A DNA stretch of 64,000 bases, taken from assembly GCF_001644575.1 (NCBI RefSeq), contig NZ_CP015596.1:4278001-4342000 (forward strand). Direction: 5' to 3'. Position 1 is the first letter of the stretch. Each line of letters starts with the position of its first letter. The notes beneath the pieces were generated by a model. The model saw nothing but the letters and a program-made list of their open reading frames with translations, had not been told where the DNA came from and made no database searches. The translations under genes were made by a program, and so were the position numbers. Of the stretch, positions 11,792 to 20,274 are shown piece by piece. The stretch is from Mycobacterium adipatum (GTDB lineage: Bacteria > Actinomycetota > Actinomycetes > Mycobacteriales > Mycobacteriaceae).

Positions 11792-11995
11792 GCAAACCCT
11801 CCGAAGTCCAGTGGTCCACCTTGGACCGACTAGAGGACACGGTAAACCTATTTGCCGCATATTTCCAAGAGCCACGCGCAGTTTCATACGTAGCTGAGCC
11901 ATATTCGGCAATGGGATTGCCCCACTTGGACAGTGGTACCGGCGTCCGAGAATGGGGTTGCCGAGCCATATTTGGGGGGCCTACAAGCCCCGAAA
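11792..11995 (-). promoter_or_regulatory. hupB upstream region with inverted and direct repeats
   Basis: This 204-bp gap between leuD and hupB is AT-richer than its surroundings. It holds two short perfect palindromes, GGTCCA-CCT-TGGACC at 11813-11827 and GGCAAT-GGG-ATTGCC at 11907-11921, and a direct repeat GAGCCATATT at 11896-11905 and 11963-11972. The first palindrome would lie in the 5' leader of hupB. No confident -10/-35 pair was assigned. Confidence 0.45.
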
Positions 11996-12589
11996 TCAGG
12001 CTGGCAGAGTCCGTGGTTTGAAGCTCGGCCTGCGCTTCTCATAGGCCTCGATTTCGTCCTGTTTCCGCAGCGTAAGACCTATATCGTCGAGCCCTTCCAA
12101 CAGCCGCCACGCGGTGTAGTCATCAATCTTGAACGGCAGCAGGACCGTTCCAGCGGAGATGGTCCGATCTTGAAGATTCACAGTGATTTCCAAGCCCGGA
12201 TTCTGCTCGATCAGCTTCCAGAGAAGTTCGACATCATCGTGGGACACTTCGGCGGCCAAAAGACCCGCTTTGCCGGCGTTGCCCCGAAAAATGTCGGCGA
12301 ATCGGGGCGAGATGACCACCCGGAACCCGTAGTCCATGAGCGCCCAGACGGCGTGTTCGCGCGACGATCCGGTGCCGAAATCGGGGCCGGCCACCAAAAC
12401 CGACCCCCTGTCGAATGGCGGCAGATTCAAAATGAACGACGGATCATTACGCCACGCCGCGAACAAACCATCCTCGAAACCCGTTCGGGTGACCCGCTTC
12501 AAATAGACGGCCGGGATGATCTGGTCGGTGTCGACGTTGGAACGGCGCAGCGGTACGCCGATCCCGGTGTGAGTGGTGAAAGCCTGCAT
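11996..12589 (-). CDS. leuD: 3-isopropylmalate dehydratase small subunit
   Basis: Small subunit of isopropylmalate isomerase in leucine synthesis, working with LeuC. The 197-residue protein shows the swivelling-domain motifs [21 protein letters not shown] and [17 protein letters not shown], then [29 protein letters not shown] lies 9 nt upstream of the ATG. It follows leuC by 28 nt and forms a leuCD operon, with hupB further downstream. Confidence 0.97.
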   Translation of the reverse strand: MQAFTTHTGIGVPLRRSNVDTDQIIPAVYLKRVTRTGFEDGLFAAWRNDPSFILNLPPFDRGSVLVAGPDFGTGSSREHAVWALMDYGFRVVISPRFADIFRGNAGKAGLLAAEVSHDDVELLWKLIEQNPGLEITVNLQDRTISAGTVLLPFKIDDYTAWRLLEGLDDIGLTLRKQDEIEAYEKRRPSFKPRTLPA

Positions 12590-12617
12590 GTCCTGGTGCT
12601 CCTTACGGTTCGAAGAC

Positions 12618-14081
12618 CTAATGAGTGGCGGTGGCCGGTTCGAGGTCGGCCGGCGAGGACAGCGTGCCGCGCACCGCGGTGGCCGCCGCCACCGCGGGCG
12701 ACACCAGATGGGTGCGCCCGCCCTTGCCCTGTCGACCCTCGAAGTTGCGGTTGGAGGTCGACGCGCAACGCTCGCCGGGGGCGAGTTGGTCCGGGTTCAT
12801 GCCCAGGCACATCGAACAACCGGCCTGGCGCCATTCGGCGCCCGCGGCGGTGAAGATCGCTCCCAGACCCTCGGATTCGGCTTGCGCGCGCACCCGCATG
12901 GATCCCGGCACCACCAGCATCCGGACCCCGTCGGCCAGTTTGCGGCCCTGCAGGATTTGGGCGACCACGCGCAGATCCTCGATGCGCCCGTTCGTGCAGG
13001 ACCCGACGAACACCGTGTCCACCGGGATTTCGCGCATCGGAGTGCCGGCGCGAAGATCCATATAGGTCAACGCTTTCTCCGCCGCCTGCTTGGCGTCGTC
13101 ATCGAGCATGTCCTCGGGATCGGGAACCGTCGCCGAAAGCGGGACACCCTGGCCGGGATTGGTGCCCCAGGTGACGAACGGGCTCAATGTAGTCGCGTCG
13201 ATGAAGACCTCGGTGTCGAATTCGGCGCCCTCGTCGGTGTGCAACTCACTCCAGGCCGCCACCGCGGCATCCCAATCGGCGCCGGTCGGCGCGTGCGGGC
13301 GCCCCTTGAGGAACTCGAAGGTGGTGGCATCGGGTGCGACCATGCCCGCCCGGGCCCCCGCCTCAATGCTCATGTTGCAGATCGTCATGCGGCCCTCCAT
13401 CGACAAGGATTCGATGGCGCTGCCCCGGTATTCGATGACGTGTCCCTGACCGCCGCCGGTGCCGATCTTGGCGATCACGGCCAGGATGATGTCCTTGGCG
13501 CTCACCCCGTCGGGCAGCTCGCCGTCGACGTTGACCGCCATCGTCTTGAACGGTTTGAGGGGAAGTGTCTGGGTGGCCATCACGTGCTCCACCTCAGATG
13601 TGCCGATACCCATGGCGATCGCACCGAACGCGCCGTGGGTCGAGGTGTGGCTGTCGCCACAGACCACGGTCATGCCGGGCTGGGTGAGGCCCAGCTGCGG
13701 TCCGATGATGTGCACGATGCCCTGCTCGGCATCCCCCATCGGGTGCAACCGGATACCGAACTCCGCGCAGTTGCGACGCAACGTGTCGACCTGGGTTCGC
13801 GACACCGGATCGGCGATCGGCTTGTCGATATCGACCGTCGGCACGTTGTGATCTTCGGTTGCGATGGTGAGATCGGGGCGGCGCACCGGTCGTCCGGCCA
13901 GTCGCAGGCCGTCGAAAGCCTGTGGGCTGGTGACCTCGTGCACGAGGTGCAGATCGATGTAGATCAGGTCGGGTTCCTTGGCCGCACCTTCCCCGGCGCC
14001 GCGTGAGACGACGTGGTCGTCCCACACCTTCTCGGCCAGGGTGCGGGGCCGCGGACGTGACTGTGTCTGCTCCATGGGCAT
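12618..14081 (-). CDS. leuC: 3-isopropylmalate dehydratase large subunit
   Basis: Catalytic [4Fe-4S] subunit of isopropylmalate isomerase, which converts 2- to 3-isopropylmalate. The three cluster ligands are visible at Cys362 ([12 protein letters not shown]), Cys422 and Cys425 ([13 protein letters not shown]), with [15 protein letters not shown] as an aconitase-family signature. The length of 487 residues is slightly longer than usual at the N-terminus. ATG 14075 (MEQTQS) is an alternative start. The gene is divergent from an IclR regulator with a 70-bp shared control region. Confidence 0.96.
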   Translation of the reverse strand: MPMEQTQSRPRPRTLAEKVWDDHVVSRGAGEGAAKEPDLIYIDLHLVHEVTSPQAFDGLRLAGRPVRRPDLTIATEDHNVPTVDIDKPIADPVSRTQVDTLRRNCAEFGIRLHPMGDAEQGIVHIIGPQLGLTQPGMTVVCGDSHTSTHGAFGAIAMGIGTSEVEHVMATQTLPLKPFKTMAVNVDGELPDGVSAKDIILAVIAKIGTGGGQGHVIEYRGSAIESLSMEGRMTICNMSIEAGARAGMVAPDATTFEFLKGRPHAPTGADWDAAVAAWSELHTDEGAEFDTEVFIDATTLSPFVTWGTNPGQGVPLSATVPDPEDMLDDDAKQAAEKALTYMDLRAGTPMREIPVDTVFVGSCTNGRIEDLRVVAQILQGRKLADGVRMLVVPGSMRVRAQAESEGLGAIFTAAGAEWRQAGCSMCLGMNPDQLAPGERCASTSNRNFEGRQGKGGRTHLVSPAVAAATAVRGTLSSPADLEPATATH

Positions 14082-14121
14082 CTCTATTCGACTCGGGCGT
14101 CCTGCCGTGACGGGCTGGCAA

Positions 14122-14157
14122 TCTCACGATGCGGGACGCTAGTATCTCCCTGTGAGA
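14122..14157. promoter_or_regulatory. leuCD / ltbR divergent control region
   Basis: The 70-bp gap holds TCTCAC at 14122-14127 and its inverted partner GTGAGA at 14152-14157, 24 nt apart. TAGTAT at 14140-14145 fits a -10 box for the IclR gene and leaves 6 nt to its GTG start, so that transcript is probably leaderless. In corynebacteria LtbR binds this intergenic position; the exact operator here is inference. Confidence 0.55.
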
Positions 14158-14853
14158 CAGGATAGCGGTATCGGCGTCCTCGACAAAGCGGTGGGCGTGC
14201 TGCACACGGTGGCCGAGTCACCATGCGGTCTGGCCGAACTGTGCGAGCGCACCGGCCTGCCCCGGGCCACCGCACACCGGCTGGCCGCCGGACTCGAGGT
14301 GCACCGCCTGCTCGCCCGCGACGAGGAGGGCCGCTGGCGGTTGGGTCCGGCGCTCACCGAATTGGCCGGGCAGGTCAACGATCCGCTACTGGCGGCCGGC
14401 GCCGCCGTCCTGCCCCGGCTGCGTGAACTCACCGGCGAGAGCGTCCAGCTCTACCGCCGGGAGGGCACCTCTCGGGTGTGCGTGGCCTCCCTGGAACCTC
14501 CGGTCGGGCTGCGCGACACCGTTCCCGTCGGCACCCGCCTGCCCATGACGGCCGGCTCCGGCGCCAAAGTGCTACTGGCCTACAGCGATAGCGCCACCCA
14601 GCAAGCGGTGCTCACGACCGCCAAATTCACCGAACGCACCCTCGCGGAGGTACGCAAGCGGGGTTGGGCGCAAAGCGCCGCCGAGCGGGAATCCGGTGTC
14701 GCCAGTGTGTCCGCCCCGGTGCGCGACGTACGCGGCGCGGTGATCGCCGCCATCTCGGTGTCCGGGCCGATCGACCGGATGGGGCGCCGGCCCGGGGCCC
14801 GATGGGCCGCCGATTTACTGGCCGCCTCCGAAGCGTTGACCCGCCGGCTCTAG
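14152..14853 (+). CDS. ltbR: IclR-family regulator of leucine (and tryptophan) genes
   Basis: IclR-family transcription factor of 233 residues. The N-terminal winged helix-turn-helix (about 1-65, GLAELCERTGLPRATAHRLAAGLE) is followed by the IclR effector domain (LYRREGTSRVCVASLEPP, LPMTAGSGAKVLLAY, ESGVASVSAPVRD). It is divergent from leuCD, the arrangement of LtbR, which represses leuB, leuCD and trp genes in Corynebacterium. The start is a GTG that overlaps one arm of the candidate operator, so it may repress its own leaderless transcript. The symbol is by synteny with corynebacteria. Confidence 0.85.
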   Translation: MRQDSGIGVLDKAVGVLHTVAESPCGLAELCERTGLPRATAHRLAAGLEVHRLLARDEEGRWRLGPALTELAGQVNDPLLAAGAAVLPRLRELTGESVQLYRREGTSRVCVASLEPPVGLRDTVPVGTRLPMTAGSGAKVLLAYSDSATQQAVLTTAKFTERTLAEVRKRGWAQSAAERESGVASVSAPVRDVRGAVIAAISVSGPIDRMGRRPGARWAADLLAASEALTRRL

Positions 14854-14911
14854 CAAACGTCGCACCCGGGTCCTATTCTCGACACCACGAGCGCAACGGC
14901 GCTGGCCGGAG

Positions 14912-16228
14912 GTGTCGATCACGGGTTCACAATCACCGCAGTGGTTGGCGACCGCGCGGATGCTGCGCAAGTCCGGTTTCGGTGCGACCGGGCGCGACAT
15001 CGACGCCGTGGTGCGCCAAGATCGGGCGGCCTACCTGGACGCGGTGCTCGCCCTCGACCCGGCGTCCGACCCCGGCGCCATCGCGACACCGATGCGCTCC
15101 TATTCGACCCCGGCACTGCCCGCCAGCGAAGCCGCCACCGCACCCTTCGTGAACGAGATGCTGGCGCAGATGCAGGACCTGTCGGGATGGTGGATCCGCC
15201 GGATGGTCGCGGTGCGCCAACCCCTGCACGAGAAGCTGACCTTCGTCTGGCACAACCATTTCGCCACCTCGGCGGAGAAGGTGGTGGCGGCCGAGTTCAT
15301 GGCGGAGCAGAACCAAACCCTGCGCAGGCATGCGCTCGGCGATTTTCGCGACCTGGCATACGCGATGCTGACCGACTCCGCGATGTTGCGCTGGCTCGAC
15401 GGGCTGGGCAACACGAAGGAGTCGCCGAACGAGAATCTGTCCCGGGAGTTCATGGAGCTCTTCGCGCTCGGTCACGACAACGGGTACACCGAAGCCGATG
15501 TGCGCGAGGGCGCCCGAGCGCTCACCGGACGCGTCGACACCCTGGGCGACGGCACGGTGGTGGTATCGGCGCAGCACGACGGGGGTACCAAGACGGTTCT
15601 CGGCGTGACCGGCCCGCACGGAGACACCGAGTTCTGCGATATCGTGCTCGGCCACCCCGCCTCGGCCCGCTTTGTCACGAACAAGCTGTGGCGACTGCTG
15701 GCCACCGACGCCGACCCCGGCGCGGCCACCTCGGACCGGTTGGTCGCCGCCTACGGCCCGAACCGGGATCTGAAGGCGTTGACCAAGGCCATTTTTGTCG
15801 ACCCCGACTTCATCGCCGGCGCCGGCACCGCCGTGGTGACGCCGGTGGAATGGTTGATCGGGATGCTGCGCTCGTTGACGGTGCCACTGGACGCCGCGAA
15901 CACCCTGACGGCCTGCGATGTCGTGCTCAAGGTGATGGGCCAGCGGCCGTTTGCGCCACCGGATGTCGACGGCTGGCCGCAGGGCCGGGTGTGGCTGTCC
16001 AATACGAGTGCGGCCGCGCGGGTCTGGGCGGCCGACCGGTTCGTCCCGATGGGTGATCTCTCGACGGTGCAGGACGCCCCGGCCCCCGACCGGATCGACG
16101 CCGCGGGATATCTGCTCGGTATCGGCGCCTGGTCCGATTCGACGGCCGCGGCCCTGAAACCACTGACGGACAAGCCGGACCGGTTGGTCGCCGCGGCCGT
16201 CAACACGCCCGAGTACCTCACGGTGTGA
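14912..16228 (+). CDS. DUF1800 family protein
   Basis: A 438-residue DUF1800 protein; the biochemical role is unknown. Family landmarks are the N-terminal LRKSGFGATGRDIDAVV, WHNHFATSAEKV, the central ENLSREFMELFALGHDNGYTEADVREGARALTGR and C-terminal PPDVDGWPQGRVWLSNTS. Members are almost always followed by a DUF1501 gene, as here with 23 nt between them. GTG 14912 directly abuts GGAG, which is too close for a normal Shine-Dalgarno, so the true start may be slightly different. A possible -10 TATTCT lies at 14872-14877. No signal peptide is visible. Confidence 0.88.
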   Translation: MSITGSQSPQWLATARMLRKSGFGATGRDIDAVVRQDRAAYLDAVLALDPASDPGAIATPMRSYSTPALPASEAATAPFVNEMLAQMQDLSGWWIRRMVAVRQPLHEKLTFVWHNHFATSAEKVVAAEFMAEQNQTLRRHALGDFRDLAYAMLTDSAMLRWLDGLGNTKESPNENLSREFMELFALGHDNGYTEADVREGARALTGRVDTLGDGTVVVSAQHDGGTKTVLGVTGPHGDTEFCDIVLGHPASARFVTNKLWRLLATDADPGAATSDRLVAAYGPNRDLKALTKAIFVDPDFIAGAGTAVVTPVEWLIGMLRSLTVPLDAANTLTACDVVLKVMGQRPFAPPDVDGWPQGRVWLSNTSAAARVWAADRFVPMGDLSTVQDAPAPDRIDAAGYLLGIGAWSDSTAAALKPLTDKPDRLVAAAVNTPEYLTV

Positions 16229-16251
16229 CGAAGGTGGGGTGAACAGAACAG

Positions 16252-17457
16252 ATGCCGGATATCAATCGACGCAGGTTCTTGCTCGCCAGCGCGGGCGCGG
16301 CCGGGCTGGCCGCCGCGGCCGGCGCGGCGGTCACCCTGCCCCAGATATTCGACCGCGCCGAACAGCAGCCGCTGCCCGCCGACGCCGGAATCCTGGTGAT
16401 ACTGACGCTTTACGGCGGCAACGACGGCCTGAACACCGTGATCCCCTACACCGACGACGCGTATTACGACGCGCGTCGGAATCTGGCGTTCGGCCCGGAC
16501 TCGGCGATCGACCTCGACGGTGTCTTCGGGCTGAATCCCGCGTTGACCGGCCTTTCGGCCGCGTGGCACAACGACAACCTGGCCATCATCCGCGGGGTGG
16601 GCTACCCGAAACAGGACCGCAGCCACTTCCGCTCGATGGACATCTGGCAGTCGGCCTCCCCGGAGGATCCGACCGCCACGGGTTGGATCGGCCGCTGGTT
16701 GGACGCCGGCGGAGACGACCCGTTGCGTGCGGTGAACATCGGCACGATATTGCCGCCGATGGCCATCGGCGAAAAGCACGTAGCGGCGGGGCTTTCGGCG
16801 ACCATTCCCAAGATGCCCGACGATATGTCGATGGTTCTGGACGCGATGAGCGCGCCCGACCCGCACGACACCGACGCGATGGCGGCGGTGCGTGCCGACT
16901 ACCGGGCCTACCGGACGACCGATGACACGTTCCGGACCTTCACCGACAGCCCGCTGCCCCAGACAGCGGCCACCGATCTCGGCAAGCAACTCGCCGACGA
17001 TCTCGAACTGGTGGCCCAATGTGTGCGCGCCGGGGTGCCCACCCGGGTCTACATGGTCTCGCTCGGCGGATTCGACACCCACGCCAACGAGCGCGGTGAC
17101 CAACAGCGACTGCTCACCGCTCTCAACGACGCCGTGACGCCGTTCCTCAAGCAGATGCGTAACAGCGCCTATGGCCGCAACGTGGTGACAATGATCTATT
17201 CGGAGTTCGGCCGCCGGGTCGCCGCCAACGCCACCCAGGGCACCGATCACGGCACCTCCGGTCCGGTACTGATCGTCGGGGAACCGGTGCGTGGCGGCTT
17301 CTACGGCGACGCCCCCAGCCTCACCGATCTCCAGGACGGTGACCTCAAGACCACAACCGATTTTCGAGACATCTATCACGAACTGCTCGACACGACCCTG
17401 GGCACCGATCCTGAGCCGTCGGTCGGCCCTGGCCGCAAAGCCGTCGGCTTCCTGTGA
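16252..17457 (+). CDS. DUF1501 family protein with Tat signal
   Basis: A 401-residue DUF1501 protein with a twin-arginine export signal at the N-terminus (NRRRFLLASAGAAGLAAAAG), so it is probably exported folded. The alkaline-phosphatase/sulfatase-like fold is suggested by LTLYGGNDGLNTVIPY, SHFRSMDIWQSA, GGFDTHANERGDQ and MIYSEFGRRVAANATQGTDHGTSGP. It forms a two-gene unit with the upstream DUF1800 gene. The function of the pair is not established. I recall no equivalent pair at this locus in M. tuberculosis. Transcription would run into the hairpin at 17490-17517. Confidence 0.9.
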   Translation: MPDINRRRFLLASAGAAGLAAAAGAAVTLPQIFDRAEQQPLPADAGILVILTLYGGNDGLNTVIPYTDDAYYDARRNLAFGPDSAIDLDGVFGLNPALTGLSAAWHNDNLAIIRGVGYPKQDRSHFRSMDIWQSASPEDPTATGWIGRWLDAGGDDPLRAVNIGTILPPMAIGEKHVAAGLSATIPKMPDDMSMVLDAMSAPDPHDTDAMAAVRADYRAYRTTDDTFRTFTDSPLPQTAATDLGKQLADDLELVAQCVRAGVPTRVYMVSLGGFDTHANERGDQQRLLTALNDAVTPFLKQMRNSAYGRNVVTMIYSEFGRRVAANATQGTDHGTSGPVLIVGEPVRGGFYGDAPSLTDLQDGDLKTTTDFRDIYHELLDTTLGTDPEPSVGPGRKAVGFL

Positions 17458-17479
17458 TGTCACGGTCAGGGAACACCGG

Positions 17480-17517
17480 AACAAAAAGAGAAGTCCCAGG
17501 ATTTCTCCTGGGACTTC
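17480..17517 (-). terminator. Rho-independent terminator after tRNA-Glu
   Basis: A perfect 12-bp stem (17490-17501 with 17506-17517) and 4-nt loop lie 6 nt beyond the 3' end of tRNA-Glu. On the minus strand it is followed by TCTTTTTG, a proper T-run, so it ends the gltX - tRNA unit. The stem could also slow plus-strand readthrough from the DUF1501 gene. Confidence 0.85.
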
Positions 17518-17523
17518 ACGGTG

Positions 17524-17596
17524 TACCCCCGATGGGATTCGAACCCACGCTACCGCCGTGAGAGGGCGGCGTCCTAGGCCGCTAGACGACGGGGGC
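17524..17596 (-). tRNA. tRNA-Glu (anticodon CTC)
   Basis: A 73-nt cloverleaf. The acceptor stem pairs GCCCCCG with CGGGGGT, the T-arm contains GGTTCGAATCC, and the anticodon loop CTCTCAC gives CTC, with the anticodon complement at 17560-17562. CCA is not encoded. It lies downstream of gltX and tRNA-Gln on the same strand, so substrate tRNA and synthetase may be coexpressed. Confidence 0.96.
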
Positions 17597-17690
17597 TAGA
17601 ACTTCCGGTGAGCCAGCATAGCTCAGGAGCGTAAGCAGACCTAATCACCGGTAGTGCTCTGATCGCTCATCGTGCGAGCGCTCATTGCAG

Positions 17691-17762
17691 CTGGGGTACC
17701 AGGACTCGAACCTAGAATGAGGGAATCAGAATCCCTAGTGTTGCCAATTACACCATACCCCA
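17691..17762 (-). tRNA. tRNA-Gln (anticodon CTG)
   Basis: A 72-nt cloverleaf starting TGGGGTA and ending TACCCCAG, with T-arm GGTTCGAGTCC and anticodon loop TTCTGAT giving CTG; the anticodon complement is at 17727-17729. It has the U1-A72 pair typical of tRNA-Gln that is charged through Glu-tRNAGln. It lies 116 nt downstream of gltX. Confidence 0.96.
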
Positions 17763-17878
17763 TTTGATGCCCATCACCGCAGGTCAAGGCATCGGCCGAC
17801 CCAATCAGCGGCGCGGAGGTTGTCTCCGCTGTGCTTCTCGGGCCGACGAACAGATTACCAAAGAATCGGAGCCACTTT

Positions 17879-19330
17879 TCACACCCCACCCCGTGCGGCC
17901 CGCAACCGGGCCAGGCTGCGGTCACGACCCAGCAACTCCATCGACTCGAACAGGGGCGGGCTGATCGTCGCGCCGGTCACCGCGACCCTGATCGGACCGA
18001 ACGCCTTACGCGGTTTGAGCTCGAGACCCTCCAGCAGCGCCGTCTTGAGCGCTTCCTCGATCGAGGCTGTCGTCCACTGCGGCGCGGCCGCCAGCGCCGC
18101 CAGCGCCGCATCGAGCACCGGAGCGGCCTCGGCCTTGAGCTCCTTGGCCGCCGCCTTCTCGTCGAGCAGATAGCTGGCATCGTCGAAGAACTTCAACAGC
18201 TCCCACGCATCGCCGAGCACGACGATGCGGGTTTGCACCAGCGCCGCCGCCACCGCGAAACCGGCGTCGTCCAGCCCGGTGTCGTGGCCGTGCGCGTCCA
18301 GGTAGGCGCGTAGCCGGGCGGCGAAATCCTCGGGCGCCAACATCCGGATGTGTTCGGCGTTGATGGCGTCGGCCTTCTTCTGGTCGAACCGCGCCGGATT
18401 GGAGTTGACGTCGACGACGTCGAAGGCCGCGACCATCTCGTCGAGGCTGAACAGGTCGCGATCGTCGGCAATCCCCCAGCCCAGCAGCGCCAGATAGTTC
18501 AGCAGCCCCTCCGGGATGAAACCCCGGTCGCGGTGCAGGAACAGGTTGGACTGCGGGTCACGCTTGGACAGCTTCTTGTTGCCGTCGCCGAGAACGCTTG
18601 GCAGGTGGGCGAACTCGGGAATGCTATCGGTGACACCGATCCGGATCAGCGCCTGGTACAACGCGATCTGTCTCGGCGTGGACGGCAGCAGATCTTCACC
18701 GCGCAGCACGTGGGTGATCTTCATCAACGCGTCGTCCACGGGATTGACCAAGGTGTACAGCGGATCTCCGCTGGCCCGGGTGATCGCGAAATCGGGCACC
18801 ACGCCGGCGGCGAAGGTGGTCTCACCGCGCACCAGATCGTTCCAGGTGAGGTCCTCGTCGGGCATCCGTAACCGCAGCACGGGTTTGCGGCCCTCGGCGG
18901 CGAAGGCCGCGCGCTGCTCGTCGGTGAGGTTGCGGTCGTAATTGTCGTAGCCCAGTTTGGGATTGCGCCCGGCGGCGACATGGCGGGCCTCGACCTCTTC
19001 GGGTGTGGAGTAGGCCTCGTACACCTCGCCGGCGGCGAGCAGTTCGGCGATCACCTCGCGATAGAGATCGGTTCGCTGAGACTGCCGGTAGGGCTCGTGC
19101 GGCCCGCCGATCTCCGGGCCCTCATCCCAGTCCATGCCGAGCCAGCGCAACGCGTCCAGGATCGCGTCGTAGCTTTCCTGGCTGTCCCGCGCCGCGTCGG
19201 TGTCCTCGATGCGGAAGACGAAGGCGCCACCGGTGTGCCGGGCGTAGGCCCAGTTGAACAGCGCGGTGCGGACCAGCCCGACGTGCGGGGTGCCCGTCGG
19301 TGAAGGGCAGAAACGTACCCGTACGGTCAT
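17879..19330 (-). CDS. gltX: Glutamyl-tRNA synthetase (non-discriminating type)
   Basis: Class I synthetase of 483 residues that charges tRNA-Glu and, in bacteria without GlnRS, also mis-charges tRNA-Gln with glutamate. The HIGH-like motif PTGTPHVGL is at residues 11-19 and KLSKR at 253-257. The C-terminal helical anticodon-binding part is present. AAAGGAAA precedes the ATG. The stop of the upstream FAH-family gene is 2 nt away, so the two are cotranscribed. With tRNA-Gln, tRNA-Glu and gatB, gatA and gatC in the same window, the gene supports the indirect Gln-tRNAGln route. Confidence 0.97.
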   Translation of the reverse strand: MTVRVRFCPSPTGTPHVGLVRTALFNWAYARHTGGAFVFRIEDTDAARDSQESYDAILDALRWLGMDWDEGPEIGGPHEPYRQSQRTDLYREVIAELLAAGEVYEAYSTPEEVEARHVAAGRNPKLGYDNYDRNLTDEQRAAFAAEGRKPVLRLRMPDEDLTWNDLVRGETTFAAGVVPDFAITRASGDPLYTLVNPVDDALMKITHVLRGEDLLPSTPRQIALYQALIRIGVTDSIPEFAHLPSVLGDGNKKLSKRDPQSNLFLHRDRGFIPEGLLNYLALLGWGIADDRDLFSLDEMVAAFDVVDVNSNPARFDQKKADAINAEHIRMLAPEDFAARLRAYLDAHGHDTGLDDAGFAVAAALVQTRIVVLGDAWELLKFFDDASYLLDEKAAAKELKAEAAPVLDAALAALAAAPQWTTASIEEALKTALLEGLELKPRKAFGPIRVAVTGATISPPLFESMELLGRDRSLARLRAARGGV

Positions 19331-19332
19331 CG

Positions 19333-20145
19333 CTATTTTCCTTTACGCACAACAGGATTGGACAGGGTGCCGATACCCTCGACGGTGATGCTGACGATGT
19401 CGCCGTCCTCGATCGGGCCGACCCCCTCGGGGGTCCCGGTCAGAATCAGGTCACCGGGCAGCAGCGTCATGACCGCCGACACCCATTCGATGATGGCGCC
19501 GACATCGTGCAACAGCAGCGCGGTATTGCTGTTCTGCCGGACCTCGATCTCCCCGACCGAACCGTCCTCGGCCCGGTGGATCACCTCGGTACGCAGGTCG
19601 AGCCCGGAGGGGTCGACGTCGGTCTCGATCCAGGGACCGACCGGGCAGAAGGTGTCATGGCCCTTGGCCCGCATCCACTGGCCGTCCTTCTTTTGTTGAT
19701 CGCGGGCGGACACATCGTTGGCGATCGTGTAGCCGAGGATGTAGTCCGCGGCCTTCGCGGCGGGCACATCCTTACAGGGCCGCTCGATCACGGCCACCAG
19801 TTCGCCCTCGTGGTGCACCGGATGCGCGTCGGCGGGTAACTGGATGGCGACATTGGGGCCGATGATGGCCGTGTTCGGCTTGAGGAAGATCACCGGATCC
19901 TCGGGCGCCTCACCACCCATCTCCAGGGCATGCGCGGCGTAGTTCTTGCCCATACAGACCACCTTGCTGGCCAGGATCGGGGCCAGCAGTCGCACATCGG
20001 CCAGTGGCCAACTGCGGCCGGTGAAAGTCGGGTTCCGCGACAGGTACTGCTCGGCGATCTCGCGGCATACCGCGTCGGAGTTCGAGTCGCCCTCGATGAC
20101 CACGAAGGCGACCCCGTCAGGACTGGCAATTCGACCGAGGCGCAT
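19333..20145 (-). CDS. Fumarylacetoacetate hydrolase family protein
   Basis: FAH-superfamily enzyme of 270 residues, related to 2-hydroxyhepta-2,4-diene-1,7-dioate isomerases and acylpyruvases. Metal-binding and active-site pattern: [57 protein letters not shown], and C-terminal [15 protein letters not shown]. The exact substrate is unknown. TAGGCT at 20152-20157 lies 6 nt before the ATG, predicting a leaderless transcript that continues into gltX. It is divergent from the MFS transporter. Confidence 0.9.
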   Translation of the reverse strand: MRLGRIASPDGVAFVVIEGDSNSDAVCREIAEQYLSRNPTFTGRSWPLADVRLLAPILASKVVCMGKNYAAHALEMGGEAPEDPVIFLKPNTAIIGPNVAIQLPADAHPVHHEGELVAVIERPCKDVPAAKAADYILGYTIANDVSARDQQKKDGQWMRAKGHDTFCPVGPWIETDVDPSGLDLRTEVIHRAEDGSVGEIEVRQNSNTALLLHDVGAIIEWVSAVMTLLPGDLILTGTPEGVGPIEDGDIVSITVEGIGTLSNPVVRKGK

Positions 20146-20222
20146 GCGTTCAGCCTAGTGAGGCCCCCCACCCCACCGTCGCCGGGCGTCGGCCCGCCCC
20201 TGCACAACACCGCGGTGTTCCA

Positions 20223-20249
20223 TATAGTGAGATGATAGTTCAATATCAT
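20223..20249 (+). promoter_or_regulatory. MFS-transporter promoter with operator-like palindrome
   Basis: TATAGT at 20223-20228 is a strong -10 box on the plus strand. Just downstream, ATGATA-GTTCAA-TATCAT (20232-20249) is a perfect 6-bp inverted repeat covering the likely transcription start. A repressor bound there would block the transporter gene. No regulator gene is adjacent. Confidence 0.55.
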
Positions 20250-20274
20250 GGGATCGGCGTGGCACCATGGCGCT

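Noticed and set aside
11145..11897. Long plus-strand frame opposite hupB rich in Leu-Ala-Gly-Ala-Phe
   Set aside because: It mirrors the Lys/Ala codon repeats of the HupB tail; no start signal and no family likeness.
12573..14006. A 477-codon plus-strand frame opposite leuC
   Set aside because: Shadow of leuC caused by GC-rich third positions; the product is a His/Arg/Gly mix without domains.
15751..17484. A 577-codon minus-strand frame opposite the DUF1800/DUF1501 genes
   Set aside because: Antisense shadow; both plus-strand genes have clear family motifs.
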